64,000 nt of DNA from Planktosalinus sp963975935 (GTDB taxonomy: Bacteria > Bacteroidota > Bacteroidia > Flavobacteriales > Flavobacteriaceae). Of the stretch, positions 7,516-15,533 are shown in pieces (position 1 is the first letter of the stretch; each line of letters opens with the position of its first letter). Under the pieces are notes generated by a model. That model worked only from the letters and a program-made list of their open reading frames with translations. It made no database searches and was not told the origin of the DNA. The position numbers and the translations under genes were made by a program. Location: NCBI GenBank assembly GCA_963975935.1, contig CAXBIQ010000006.1, positions 145,930 to 209,929 of the forward strand, given 5' to 3'.

Positions 7516-9498
7516 CTAAGACGGGTCATCTACTTTATTGAAAACAGCTTCAGGCTTGTCGAAAGGTCTCTTTCCGAATATTTTTTCAAGATTGTCTTTG
7601 AAAATAACCTCTTTCTCAAGTAAAACTTCAGCCAGCTCGATGAGCTTGTCTTTGTTTTCTTTAAGTAAGTTAACTGCCCTTTGATACTGTGATTCAATCA
7701 GATTTGAAATTTCTTTATCAATCATCTCAGCAGTTTTTTCACTGTATGGCTTGGTGAAATTATAATCACCTTGTCCTGATGAGTCGTAATAGGTGAGGTT
7801 GCCTAACTTATCATTTAATCCATAAATTGTGACCATAGCCCGTGCTTGCTTAGTAACTTTTTCAAGGTCACTTAATGCACCGGTTGATATTTTGTCAAAA
7901 ATCACTTTTTCTGCGGCCCGTCCTCCAAGGGCGGCACACATTTCGTCAAGCATTTGATCAGGTCTTACGATAAGACGCTCTTCAGGAAGGTACCAGGCTG
8001 CACCAAGCGACTGTCCTCTGGGAACGATGGTGACTTTTACCAGTGGAGCAGCATGTTCCAGCATCCAGCTTACAGTAGCGTGACCGGCTTCATGATATGC
8101 GATGGCTTTCTTTTCTTCGGGAGTGACAATTTTGTTTTTCTTTTCCAATCCGCCTACAATTCTGTCAACGGCATCCAAGAAGTCTTGTCTTCCCACGGCT
8201 TTGTTTCCTTTTCTGGCAGCAATCAAAGCAGCCTCGTTACAAACGTTTGCAATATCTGCCCCTGAAAATCCGGGAGTTTGTTTTGCAAGAAACTCAAGAT
8301 CGAGGTTTTCTTCTTTTTTAATAGGCCTTAAGTGAACATCAAAAATTTCCCTGCGTTCCCTTAAATCCGGAAGGTCAACAAAGATCTGACGATCAAAACG
8401 ACCGGCACGCATCAATGCTTTATCCAGGATGTCTGCACGGTTTGTGGCGGCAAGTACAATGACATTTGCATTAGATCCAAAACCATCCATCTCTGTAAGC
8501 AACTGGTTTAAGGTATTTTCTCTTTCATCGTTAGAGCCTGAAAAATTGCTTTTACCACGTGCACGACCTATAGCATCAATCTCATCAATAAAAATGATGG
8601 AAGGCGCTTTGTCTTTTGCCTGTTTAAACAAGTCTCTCACACGGGACGCTCCCACACCCACAAACATTTCAACAAAATCTGAACCTGAAAGTGAAAAGAA
8701 AGGTACTTTTGCTTCACCGGCAACAGCTTTAGCTAATAAGGTTTTACCGGTTCCCGGAGGACCTACAAGCAACGCTCCTTTTGGGATTTTTCCACCAAGA
8801 GCGGTGTATTTGTCTGGTGTTTTCAGGAAGTCAACAATTTCTTGTATTTCTTCTTTTGCGCCTTCTAGTCCGGCAACATCCTTGAATGAAACTTTAACAT
8901 CGGTATTTTGGTCAAAAAGACGTGCTTTTGATTTTCCGATGTTGAATATTTGTCCACCGGCACCACCTCCGGCACCACTTGACATTCTTCGCATTATGAA
9001 AATCCAAATGGCTATAATAATAGCAAAAGGCAGTAAGGTAAGAAGAATATCTCCCCATACATTTGATTCTGTGTCATAGACAATGGAAGTATCGAGGTTG
9101 TTTTCTTCTTTAATTCTTCTTATTTCGTTTTCAAAATTCTGAAGGTCACCAAATTCAAATTGATAATCGGGCACATTTGATGTGGCCACAATTTGTTCTT
9201 TATTGTTTCGTATGTGAACTTCTTTAGCTTTTGCTTCCTGGGTAAGGAAGACGCGTGCTTTATTTTTGTTTACAATAACTACTTTTTCAACATCTCCCTC
9301 TCTCAAAAAGGTTTGAAACTCGGCAGGAGTCGCTTTTGCAGGCTCTGACCATCCACCACTGCTAAAGTAGTTGATGCCAATAAAAGCAATGATGATAGCC
9401 GCATAAATCCATATGGGATTAAATTTTGGCTTAAGGTCCTTGTTTTTATTGTCCTTATCCGGAGTGTTTTTTTCTGAATTGTTATTTTCGTTTGCCAT
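7516..9498 (-). CDS. ftsH: ATP-dependent zinc metalloprotease FtsH
   Basis: FtsH is a hexameric membrane AAA+ protease that degrades misfolded membrane proteins and short-lived regulators. The 660-residue protein has an N-terminal helix at about residues 27-46, a periplasmic domain, a second helix at about 150-171, then a Gly-rich linker. Walker A is GPPGTGKT (about 243), Walker B IIFIDEIDAIG, the second-region arginines follow in RADILDKALMRAGRFDRQ, and the zinc site is HEAGH (about 466). The C-terminus is short and charged. It follows rsfS by 20 bases and precedes the LUD-cdsA-psd genes. In E. coli FtsH controls lipid A and phospholipid balance, so this neighbourhood is suggestive. Confidence 0.98.
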   Translation of the reverse strand: MANENNNSEKNTPDKDNKNKDLKPKFNPIWIYAAIIIAFIGINYFSSGGWSEPAKATPAEFQTFLREGDVEKVVIVNKNKARVFLTQEAKAKEVHIRNNKEQIVATSNVPDYQFEFGDLQNFENEIRRIKEENNLDTSIVYDTESNVWGDILLTLLPFAIIIAIWIFIMRRMSSGAGGGAGGQIFNIGKSKARLFDQNTDVKVSFKDVAGLEGAKEEIQEIVDFLKTPDKYTALGGKIPKGALLVGPPGTGKTLLAKAVAGEAKVPFFSLSGSDFVEMFVGVGASRVRDLFKQAKDKAPSIIFIDEIDAIGRARGKSNFSGSNDERENTLNQLLTEMDGFGSNANVIVLAATNRADILDKALMRAGRFDRQIFVDLPDLRERREIFDVHLRPIKKEENLDLEFLAKQTPGFSGADIANVCNEAALIAARKGNKAVGRQDFLDAVDRIVGGLEKKNKIVTPEEKKAIAYHEAGHATVSWMLEHAAPLVKVTIVPRGQSLGAAWYLPEERLIVRPDQMLDEMCAALGGRAAEKVIFDKISTGALSDLEKVTKQARAMVTIYGLNDKLGNLTYYDSSGQGDYNFTKPYSEKTAEMIDKEISNLIESQYQRAVNLLKENKDKLIELAEVLLEKEVIFKDNLEKIFGKRPFDKPEAVFNKVDDPS

Positions 9499-9518
9499 TA
9501 AATATGGTGTATGTTTTT

Positions 9519-9890
9519 TTAGTAACTGGTTTCAATTTTCACGGATTTTGCATCGCCCCAAAGGCTTTCAATGTCATAGTATTCCCTGATATGCTTCTGA
9601 AAAATATGTACAACAATATTGACATAATCCATTAAAATCCATTCAGCATTATCTGAACCTTCAATGTGCCAGGCTTTTTCTTTTAATGATTTGCTTACTG
9701 TTTTTTCAATGGAGCTCACTATGGCGTTTACTTGAGTATTTGAAGTACCGTTGCAGATAATAAAATAGTCACACACCGTGTTTTCTATTTCGCGTAAATC
9801 AAGGATTTCAATATTTTGTCCCTTGACTTCTTCAATGCCGTGAATGATTTGAGTAATTAATTGATCTGTTTCGTTTTCTTTTTTGGTCAT
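9519..9890 (-). CDS. rsfS: Ribosomal silencing factor RsfS
   Basis: RsfS binds L14 (uL14) of the large subunit and blocks subunit joining when nutrients are scarce. The 123 residues show the family pattern: LDLREIENTVCDYFIICNG, then SNTQVNAIVSSIE, then HIEGSDNAEWILMDYVNIVVHIF and REYYDIESLWGDA. It is first in the minus-strand cluster leading to ftsH and is divergent from birA. The start at 9890 places a TAACTTTG promoter box 17 bases upstream. Confidence 0.96.
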   Translation of the reverse strand: MTKKENETDQLITQIIHGIEEVKGQNIEILDLREIENTVCDYFIICNGTSNTQVNAIVSSIEKTVSKSLKEKAWHIEGSDNAEWILMDYVNIVVHIFQKHIREYYDIESLWGDAKSVKIETSY

Positions 9891-9907
9891 TAAAACAACT
9901 ATTTTTG

Positions 9908-9915
9908 CAAAGTTA
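9908..9915 (-). promoter_or_regulatory. -7 promoter box (TAACTTTG) for rsfS-ftsH cluster
   Basis: TAACTTTG on the minus strand matches TAnnTTTG and lies 17 bases before the rsfS ATG, at the head of the six-gene minus-strand cluster. No convincing -33 element was found by eye. Confidence 0.5.
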
Positions 9916-9981
9916 TTACTTTTTTAGGTTCCTATAACTTTCTATTTTATAAGATTAACGCAATTTTTACATTTATTTTTT

Positions 9982-10719
9982 ATGATAATACACAAAATCA
10001 GTGCCACGACATCTACAAATAACTATGTGAAAGACCTGTTGAAGAATAATAATCTTTCACAAGATATTGCTGTATGGGCAAAAAACCAAACCAAAGGAAA
10101 GGGGCAAATGGGAAGCCAATGGTATTCAAAAGAAGGGGAGAGCCTTACGTTTAGTGTGTATAAGCGTTTTTATGACTTTAAAGTGGGGCATCAGTTTTAC
10201 ATTTCAATTGCAGCTTCACTAGCAATAAAAAAAGTACTTGAAGATTATGGTATTCAAAATATAACCGTAAAATGGCCAAACGACATTATGTCAGCAGATA
10301 AAAAAATATGTGGCATATTGATTGAAAACATCCTGAAGGAAAAAAACATCAAAGGCAGCATTATCGGAATTGGACTAAACGTTAATGAAAGCTCTTTTGA
10401 AAATTTACCCGGTGCGACTTCGATGAAAATAGTTTCCGGAAAAGAGTTTGCAATTGAAGGTATTTTTGAAGCATTGCTGGGTTCAATAAATTTGCTGTTT
10501 CAGGAATTGAAACCAAATGATTTTCAAAAACTCAAATCAAATTACCTGAATTGTATGTACAGAAAAGATAGAGTAAGCGTTTTTGAAACCTCAGACAAAA
10601 AGGTTTTTAACGGTATCATCAGGGGCGTTTCAGAATCCGGGAAACTGGAAGTGGAAATTGAAGACGCATCAAAAGTCCTGTTTGATTTAAAAGAGATTAA
10701 AATGCTAAATGGCTTATAG
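9982..10719 (+). CDS. birA: Biotin--[acetyl-CoA-carboxylase] ligase
   Basis: BirA activates biotin with ATP and attaches it to the biotin carboxyl carrier protein. The 245-residue protein has the catalytic domain and small C-terminal SH3-like domain only; it lacks the N-terminal winged helix of E. coli BirA, so it should not be a repressor. Motifs: STNNYVKDLL at the N-terminus, KGKGQMGSQWYS (about residue 38) in the GRGRxG position, VKWPNDIM (about 94) and KKICGILIEN. It overlaps the convergent SRPBCC gene by 6 bases. Confidence 0.95.
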   Translation: MIIHKISATTSTNNYVKDLLKNNNLSQDIAVWAKNQTKGKGQMGSQWYSKEGESLTFSVYKRFYDFKVGHQFYISIAASLAIKKVLEDYGIQNITVKWPNDIMSADKKICGILIENILKEKNIKGSIIGIGLNVNESSFENLPGATSMKIVSGKEFAIEGIFEALLGSINLLFQELKPNDFQKLKSNYLNCMYRKDRVSVFETSDKKVFNGIIRGVSESGKLEVEIEDASKVLFDLKEIKMLNGL

Positions 10720-11106
10720 CTTTGAGAGGTTTGTGGTCAGGGTTTCAAGAAATTTTGATATGGGACCTTTGATCATCATAGCCATCATAGCATTAAATTC
10801 TCCTTCAAAATCCAGTTTTGCAGTGCTGGTGTTTTCATTCACCTCCTGAATATTTGCAGTAAGGGTAAAGGGCATCTTGTCACTGATGGCGCCCAGAACA
10901 ACTTTGTTGGGGGGGATGGTTTCTTTGAGTTCCAATGCGATTTCAGGCATTCCTTTTAGTGCAAAAACGAATGCATTTTCACGAATGACTTCAAACTTAC
11001 TGATGTTTTCGGGCATTAATACTTCAAAATTTTTAACATCGCTCAAAAAAGAACACAATTCTTCTGCTGGCTTATTTACTGTAACTCTATTGCTTTCCAA
11101 TTGCAT
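10714..11106 (-). CDS. SRPBCC (START-like) family protein
   Basis: A 130-residue soluble protein with the look of a polyketide cyclase/START-like fold: N-terminal strand MQLESNRVTVNKPAEELCSF (family start with a helix that closes the pocket), then FEVLMPENISKFEV, and a C-terminal amphipathic helix KGPISKFLETLTTNLSKL. Such proteins bind hydrophobic ligands; no ligand can be assigned. It lies 33 bases downstream of pyrE on the same strand and is likely co-transcribed with it. Its 3' end overlaps birA by 6 bases in the convergent direction. Confidence 0.78.
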   Translation of the reverse strand: MQLESNRVTVNKPAEELCSFLSDVKNFEVLMPENISKFEVIRENAFVFALKGMPEIALELKETIPPNKVVLGAISDKMPFTLTANIQEVNENTSTAKLDFEGEFNAMMAMMIKGPISKFLETLTTNLSKL

Positions 11107-11139
11107 TTTGTATTGTTTTTAGGTGTATTTAGAACTAAA

Positions 11140-11781
11140 TTATTTGCCCCATTTTTCAGGATTTTCTTTCCAGGAACGTAGCGTGTCAATATCTTTTTTT
11201 GAGATATAATTGTTTTTTTCTGCCTGTGACAGTAAATGATTATAATCACTTAATGTATGAAGATCAATGGAAGCTTTTTTAAAATTTTCATCAGCTACCT
11301 GAAAACCATAGGTGAAAATAGCTATCATTCCTTTAACATTGGCGCCGGCTTGATTTAGTGCATGTACAGCATTTAAACTGCTCTTTCCGGTACTAATGAG
11401 GTCTTCCACAACAACTACACTCTGGTTAGCTTCAATTTTTCCTTCAATTTGATTTTGCCTGCCGTGGCTTTTTGCTTCGGGGCGCACATAGATAAAAGGG
11501 AGATTTAGATAGTCAGCAACAAGCATCCCGATACCAATGGCTCCTGTGGCAACGCCGGCTATCACATCGGGCTTACCATAAATGTGTTCAATTTGACGTG
11601 CTATGTTTTCCCTGACATAGTTTCTGATGGGTGGATAAGACAGAAGTATCCTGTTATCACAATAAATTGGAGAGTTCCATCCTGATGCCCACAAAAAAGG
11701 GTTTTGTGGTTGTAATTTAATTGCATTAATTTGCAATAACAGTTCGGCTGTTTTTTGAGCCGTGTCTTTATTCAAAATCAT
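11140..11781 (-). CDS. pyrE: Orotate phosphoribosyltransferase
   Basis: PyrE joins orotate to PRPP to make OMP in pyrimidine synthesis. I use the ATG at 11781 (213 residues, MILNKDTAQKTAELLL), because the longer frame from 11829 adds a 16-residue tail unlike the family and would run far into the divergent NUDIX gene. Motifs: FLWASGWNSPIYCDNR (substrate loop), GVATGAIGIG, FIYVRPEAKSHGRQNQIEG (catalytic loop) and the PRPP motif VVVVEDLISTGKSS near residue 118. A promoter box lies only 4 bases before this start. Confidence 0.95.
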   Translation of the reverse strand: MILNKDTAQKTAELLLQINAIKLQPQNPFLWASGWNSPIYCDNRILLSYPPIRNYVRENIARQIEHIYGKPDVIAGVATGAIGIGMLVADYLNLPFIYVRPEAKSHGRQNQIEGKIEANQSVVVVEDLISTGKSSLNAVHALNQAGANVKGMIAIFTYGFQVADENFKKASIDLHTLSDYNHLLSQAEKNNYISKKDIDTLRSWKENPEKWGK

Positions 11782-11785
11782 ACTG

Positions 11786-11793
11786 CAAATGTA
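11786..11793 (-). promoter_or_regulatory. -7 promoter box (TACATTTG) for pyrE, almost touching its ATG
   Basis: On the minus strand TACATTTG is an exact TAnnTTTG match ending 4 bases before the pyrE ATG. Transcription starting a few bases downstream of the box would begin at or beside the start codon. The box overlaps the first codons of the divergent NUDIX gene, whose ATG is at 11789. Confidence 0.5.
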
Positions 11794-12394
11794 TAAAGTT
11801 TTTGTGAATGATAAGCCCATATTTCTCACCAGTGAGATGGTTTATGATAAAGATGTTATCTGTATTCCTCTTAAGGATGCTGATATTGAGAGCATTGTAA
11901 AAAAAGTATCCAAAAATAAATGGACCCGGGTCTATTTATACCACCCAAATGGTGAAATGTTAATCCAAAAGTTTAAAAAGAGAACCACAGTAGTGCTTGC
12001 TGCCGGAGGCCTCGTGAAAAATGATAAGGGCGAGATATTATTTATCAAGCGAAACGGAAAATGGGATTTGCCAAAAGGGAGGGTTGAAGATGATGAAACC
12101 ATTGAAGAAGCAGCAATCAGGGAAACAGAAGAAGAAACGGGTGTTGAAAATCTGCAGATTGTAAAGCCCTTGCAAATCACCTATCATTTTTTTAAAAGAA
12201 ACGGAAAAATGAAGTTAAAAGAAACATACTGGTTTGAAATGAAAACAACTTATTCAGGTAAATTAAGCCCTGAAGTGAATGAAGGTATAAAAAAAGTGGT
12301 TTGGAAAAACCCGAAAAAAACAACCAAAGCGCTCTTGAAATCTTACGCAAACATACGGGAGCTTTTTTATCAGGAGGTTAATTCAAAACCCTGA
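11789..12394 (+). CDS. NUDIX hydrolase
   Basis: A 201-residue NUDIX-fold pyrophosphohydrolase. The NUDIX box is complete: GRVEDDETIEEAA followed by IRETEEETGV (about residues 96-118), with the catalytic REtEEEtG. An N-terminal part of about 70 residues (MYKVFVNDKPIFLT onward) precedes the fold and has a predicted sheet-rich character. Substrate is not readable; diphosphoinositol, ADP-ribose or nucleotide substrates are all possible in this family. The ATG at 11789 is preferred over one nine codons upstream inside pyrE. It begins 7 bases from pyrE in the opposite direction and its end overlaps the M14 peptidase gene by 17 bases. Confidence 0.9.
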   Translation: MYKVFVNDKPIFLTSEMVYDKDVICIPLKDADIESIVKKVSKNKWTRVYLYHPNGEMLIQKFKKRTTVVLAAGGLVKNDKGEILFIKRNGKWDLPKGRVEDDETIEEAAIRETEEETGVENLQIVKPLQITYHFFKRNGKMKLKETYWFEMKTTYSGKLSPEVNEGIKKVVWKNPKKTTKALLKSYANIRELFYQEVNSKP

Positions 12395-14120
12395 ATACAG
12401 GATATCTTTTATGCGCTTTTTCATAGTACTCTGAATTTTTATATATCCAGTCCAGTTGCATATATCCGTTTTCACGAAAGGCTTCGTCTTCATTTTTTTT
12501 GTTCTCAAATTCCCTTTTTAAACCAGGGTTGTTGTTTAGTATCTCATAAGCAATCTCTTCAAAGACATAAGGCGAAAAACCCTCTTTTTGCTGTAAAATA
12601 CTATCGAAAAAATTCCAATTGAAGAAAGAATCTACTGCGTGCGGCTCCAGTGTTTCAAGTAGGTATTTGACCCCGGGTTGAGCGGTATAAACCAAATAAT
12701 CACCCTTTTTTAAAGTGACATCTTCTGTGGTTTTTGAAAAGGTTGTATTATAATGTTGATAATGCCCCTCATATGGAGCAGAACGGGTTTTGAAATCCTC
12801 AATCCTGTATATTTCTGCCCGGATTATAGTATCATTTTTGAGTTTGCGCATTTCAATGGCATTTGCTTTTAAAAGATGAATCACATTCCACCAACCTTGA
12901 GGAATTGCATATGCTGTTGGAATTGTAACGGTAGCCGAAGGCTTAAAATGGTTGTAATACTTAACAGGCTTTGTAAAGGGTTTATCACGATCATAAAACA
13001 GTCTGTCTTTCCCCGAAACCTTGCTCGTTCTGTATTCACTTTCATACCCCTTAAACTGAAGTGTGGTCACTTTTGAACTGTCAATCTCCCATGAAATTGG
13101 GTATTCAGAACGCGGGGAATATGCTTTGTAAGCATCTTTTCTTATGGTTTTAATATCCTGATAATTTTCGTCAGTAATTGCAATCATATGTTTCATAAGG
13201 GCATAAGTTCCTTCCACCCGGTCTTTATAAGGTTTCAGCATGTGTGTTTCCACCATTAAACCAAAGGTGTTGAACAATGCAGTATATCCTGTTGAATATC
13301 TTGGGCTATCCATAAATTGTGAGAAACCATCATCCGGTGGTCTGTTAAATACATTGACATAAGGAGTGATGTCGTGGTTTTCTTCGGATAGTTTTTTCTC
13401 TAGAAGGGGTTGAAGTGTTTTGTTTAAGTAGTGACCGGCTTCATTACCCAGCTTGTTGTGCTGTGTAAACAAGTGGGTGAGGGTATATTGATAATCGGCG
13501 CCATTGCTTACATGGTTGTCAATAAACACATCAGGATTCAGAAGGTGGAAAATTTCGGCGAAAGCCAGGGCGTTTTTGGTATCGCTTTTAATAAAATCCC
13601 GATTGAGGTCATAATTTCGTGCATTCCCCCTGAATCCATATGCTTCGGGACCATTCTGATTAGCCCGGGATGAAGAATTTCTGTTTAGGGCACCGCCAAT
13701 ATTGTAAACCGGTATAGCAATAATGATGATGTTTTTTGGGGCCTTCAGTTTGCCGGAAGCAAAATCCCTCATCAGCATCATAGTGGCGTCAATGCCATCG
13801 GGTTCACCGGGGTGAATGCCATTGTTTATTAAAACAATTGCTTTATTATTATGAATTTTTCTAAAATCAAAATCCTTATCAGTATTAAATGTCACCATAT
13901 GCAAAGGCAGACCGGAATCGGTTTCACCTATTTCCTGAATGTTTACAGTGGGGTAAGATTTTGATAATGCTCGATAGTAATCAATAGTCTCATTATAAGT
14001 TGCAGTTTGCAGTCCTTCGTTTTTTTCAAAGATGGTTTCTGTCACTTTAGACTGACCGTAAACGCAACTTATGCTAAAAATACACAGACTAAAACTTAAA
14101 AGTATGTTAATACGGCTCAT
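12378..14120 (-). CDS. Secreted M14-family zinc carboxypeptidase
   Basis: A 580-residue exported zinc peptidase. A signal peptide covers about residues 1-22 (INILLSFSLCIFSISCVYG, then Q). Zinc and catalytic features of M14 are visible: IHPGEPDG (His and Glu ligands, about residue 103), NYDLNRDF (substrate-binding Arg, about 168), the third ligand in FIDNHVSNGADYQYT (about 198), and a catalytic Glu candidate in GLMVETHM (about 290). The C-terminal 270 residues form a separate beta-rich region. There is no T9SS sorting domain at the end, so it is probably periplasmic or exported by another route. Its role is likely peptide use. Confidence 0.9.
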   Translation of the reverse strand: MSRINILLSFSLCIFSISCVYGQSKVTETIFEKNEGLQTATYNETIDYYRALSKSYPTVNIQEIGETDSGLPLHMVTFNTDKDFDFRKIHNNKAIVLINNGIHPGEPDGIDATMMLMRDFASGKLKAPKNIIIIAIPVYNIGGALNRNSSSRANQNGPEAYGFRGNARNYDLNRDFIKSDTKNALAFAEIFHLLNPDVFIDNHVSNGADYQYTLTHLFTQHNKLGNEAGHYLNKTLQPLLEKKLSEENHDITPYVNVFNRPPDDGFSQFMDSPRYSTGYTALFNTFGLMVETHMLKPYKDRVEGTYALMKHMIAITDENYQDIKTIRKDAYKAYSPRSEYPISWEIDSSKVTTLQFKGYESEYRTSKVSGKDRLFYDRDKPFTKPVKYYNHFKPSATVTIPTAYAIPQGWWNVIHLLKANAIEMRKLKNDTIIRAEIYRIEDFKTRSAPYEGHYQHYNTTFSKTTEDVTLKKGDYLVYTAQPGVKYLLETLEPHAVDSFFNWNFFDSILQQKEGFSPYVFEEIAYEILNNNPGLKREFENKKNEDEAFRENGYMQLDWIYKNSEYYEKAHKRYPVFRVLN

Positions 14121-14158
14121 AAAATCTGATTTAATTCTTTTAAAGAAGTATAAAAATA

Positions 14159-14166
14159 TATATTTG
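14159..14166 (+). promoter_or_regulatory. -7 promoter box (TATATTTG) of first paralogous secreted gene
   Basis: TATATTTG is followed by GTTAACTAAAATTTTAATAT before the ATG at 14201. The same box and leader, with few changes, precede the paralogue at 15534, so the promoter seems to have been duplicated with the gene. Confidence 0.55.
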
Positions 14167-14200
14167 GGCTGTTAACTAAAATTTTAATATAATATAAATT

Positions 14201-15091
14201 ATGAAAAAAATTACTTTTTTATTTTTGGGATCATTATTCTTTTTGGGAGTAGTGTCAAATGCCCAAGTAACGCTTTCTCAGTCTGTTGATCCTTCAACCA
14301 TTGATACAGGTGGAGTTGCTTGTTGGAGTTCTCCTGCCCAAGGTGGTACTGGGGAATACAGAGATAATGCTTTTGCAAGAACATATGATTTAGCTAATGA
14401 TTTTAGTATTGCTGGTGATTTTGAAATTTCAGCAGTAGAATTTGGTCAAGGCTCAGCTGATGATGGAAAGGTTGTTCAAGTAAATATTTACACTGTAGAT
14501 ACTGAAGATTTATCTACAGCAACTTTTACATTGATAGAAACTGTTGATGTTCCACTTTTTTCGGCTGATGATTTAAGTCTTATCACCGCTAATATTTCTG
14601 CAACAATACCTGCCGGATCAATAGTTGCTGTAGAAGTATTCGCCCCAGATGAGGGAGCTGTTATTGCTCAAACGTTTTTTCCGGGGTTTAATTTAGCTGG
14701 TCAAAATAATACTGCTTGGATAAAATCTGATGGTACCGGAACCGGAGGAGCAAGTACTGGTTGTGATATTCCATGGCAAGATGCTAGCGCTCTTGGTGCT
14801 GGTCCTCAAGAATATGTTATTAATTTAGTTGGAGAAGAGGTTCTTTCAGTAAATGATAATCTTTCATCTCAAGTTTCAGTTTACCCAAATCCTGCAACAG
14901 ATGTTATAAACATCAAAACTCCTTCAAACATTCAGGTTACAGGAGCTACGTTATATGACCTGTTAGGTAAGAATACAGGTATTGTTTTTGCAAATGGTCA
15001 GGTAGATGTTTCAGGCTTAAGCAGAGGTGTTTACATGCTTACAGTTGATACAAATGAAGGCTCTCTTACTCAGAAAATCGTTAAGAGATAA
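14201..15091 (+). CDS. Secreted protein with type IX secretion C-terminal sorting domain (paralogue A)
   Basis: A 296-residue exported protein. The signal peptide is about residues 1-21 (ITFLFLGSLFFLGVVSNAQ). The middle (about 25-205) is a beta-rich domain with VACWSSPAQGGTGEYRDN and DFEISAVEFGQG, of unknown function. The last 75 residues are a type A T9SS sorting domain with VSVYPNPATDVINI, LYDLLGK, GLSRGVYMLTV and the end KIVKR. It is paralogous to the next gene: the sorting domains are almost identical while the middle domains are similar in layout (FARTYDL ... DF versus LFRVFDL ... DFG) but strongly diverged. Confidence 0.85.
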   Translation: MKKITFLFLGSLFFLGVVSNAQVTLSQSVDPSTIDTGGVACWSSPAQGGTGEYRDNAFARTYDLANDFSIAGDFEISAVEFGQGSADDGKVVQVNIYTVDTEDLSTATFTLIETVDVPLFSADDLSLITANISATIPAGSIVAVEVFAPDEGAVIAQTFFPGFNLAGQNNTAWIKSDGTGTGGASTGCDIPWQDASALGAGPQEYVINLVGEEVLSVNDNLSSQVSVYPNPATDVINIKTPSNIQVTGATLYDLLGKNTGIVFANGQVDVSGLSRGVYMLTVDTNEGSLTQKIVKR

Positions 15092-15114
15092 TTTGTAACA
15101 CGTTAATTTTAATT

Positions 15115-15146
15115 AAAACCCGGCAAATTTGCCGGGTTTTTTATTT
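15115..15146 (+). terminator. Intrinsic terminator after paralogue A
   Basis: AAAACCCGGCAAA pairs perfectly with TTTGCCGGGTTTT, followed by further Ts. It is a perfect palindrome and so can act on both strands. Confidence 0.85.
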
Positions 15147-15500
15147 TGACAATTAGCACAAATAAAATTCCTCCTCACAAATCTCTCAGCCTCTTCTTTT
15201 ACAATTAGCTTTCTTTTCTCTTCTTCAAATTATTTAATTTTTTTCAATACTAAATAAGATACCAATTTAAAAAAAAACCGCGATTGGTTTAATCAATTTC
15301 CTTTATAGTTATAGAGCTAAGTAATTCTAATAATTGAAAACAAATCACTTTAATAAAGCTTGCTGTATAAAATAAAGCTTTAAATTCTGTTTTCTTTTTT
15401 GTTAACTATTAATTTAACCTGATTTAATTGCATGTATATATATTACAATGATAATATATGTCATAAAATGTTATTACATTGTTAATTTAAAAAAAAAGTA

Positions 15501-15508
15501 TATATTTG
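15501..15508 (+). promoter_or_regulatory. -7 promoter box (TATATTTG) of second paralogous secreted gene
   Basis: TATATTTG followed by TGTTAACTAAAAATTTAATA, closely matching the leader of the gene at 14201. The box ends 25 bases before the ATG. Confidence 0.55.
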
Positions 15509-15533
15509 TTATGTTAACTAAAAATTTAATATT

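Larger units (their letters stand above)
15092..15533. other. 442-base AT-rich intergenic region between the two paralogues
   Basis: The left end holds a strong terminator for the upstream gene and the right end a TATATTTG promoter with a short leader for the next gene. The central 300 bases or so are very AT-rich with homopolymer runs. I see no open frame with recognisable product and no RNA gene in it. Confidence 0.6.

Noticed and set aside
11782..11829. Longer pyrE form starting at 11829
   Set aside because: It would add 16 residues unlike PyrE and overlap the NUDIX gene; the ATG at 11781 matches family starts.
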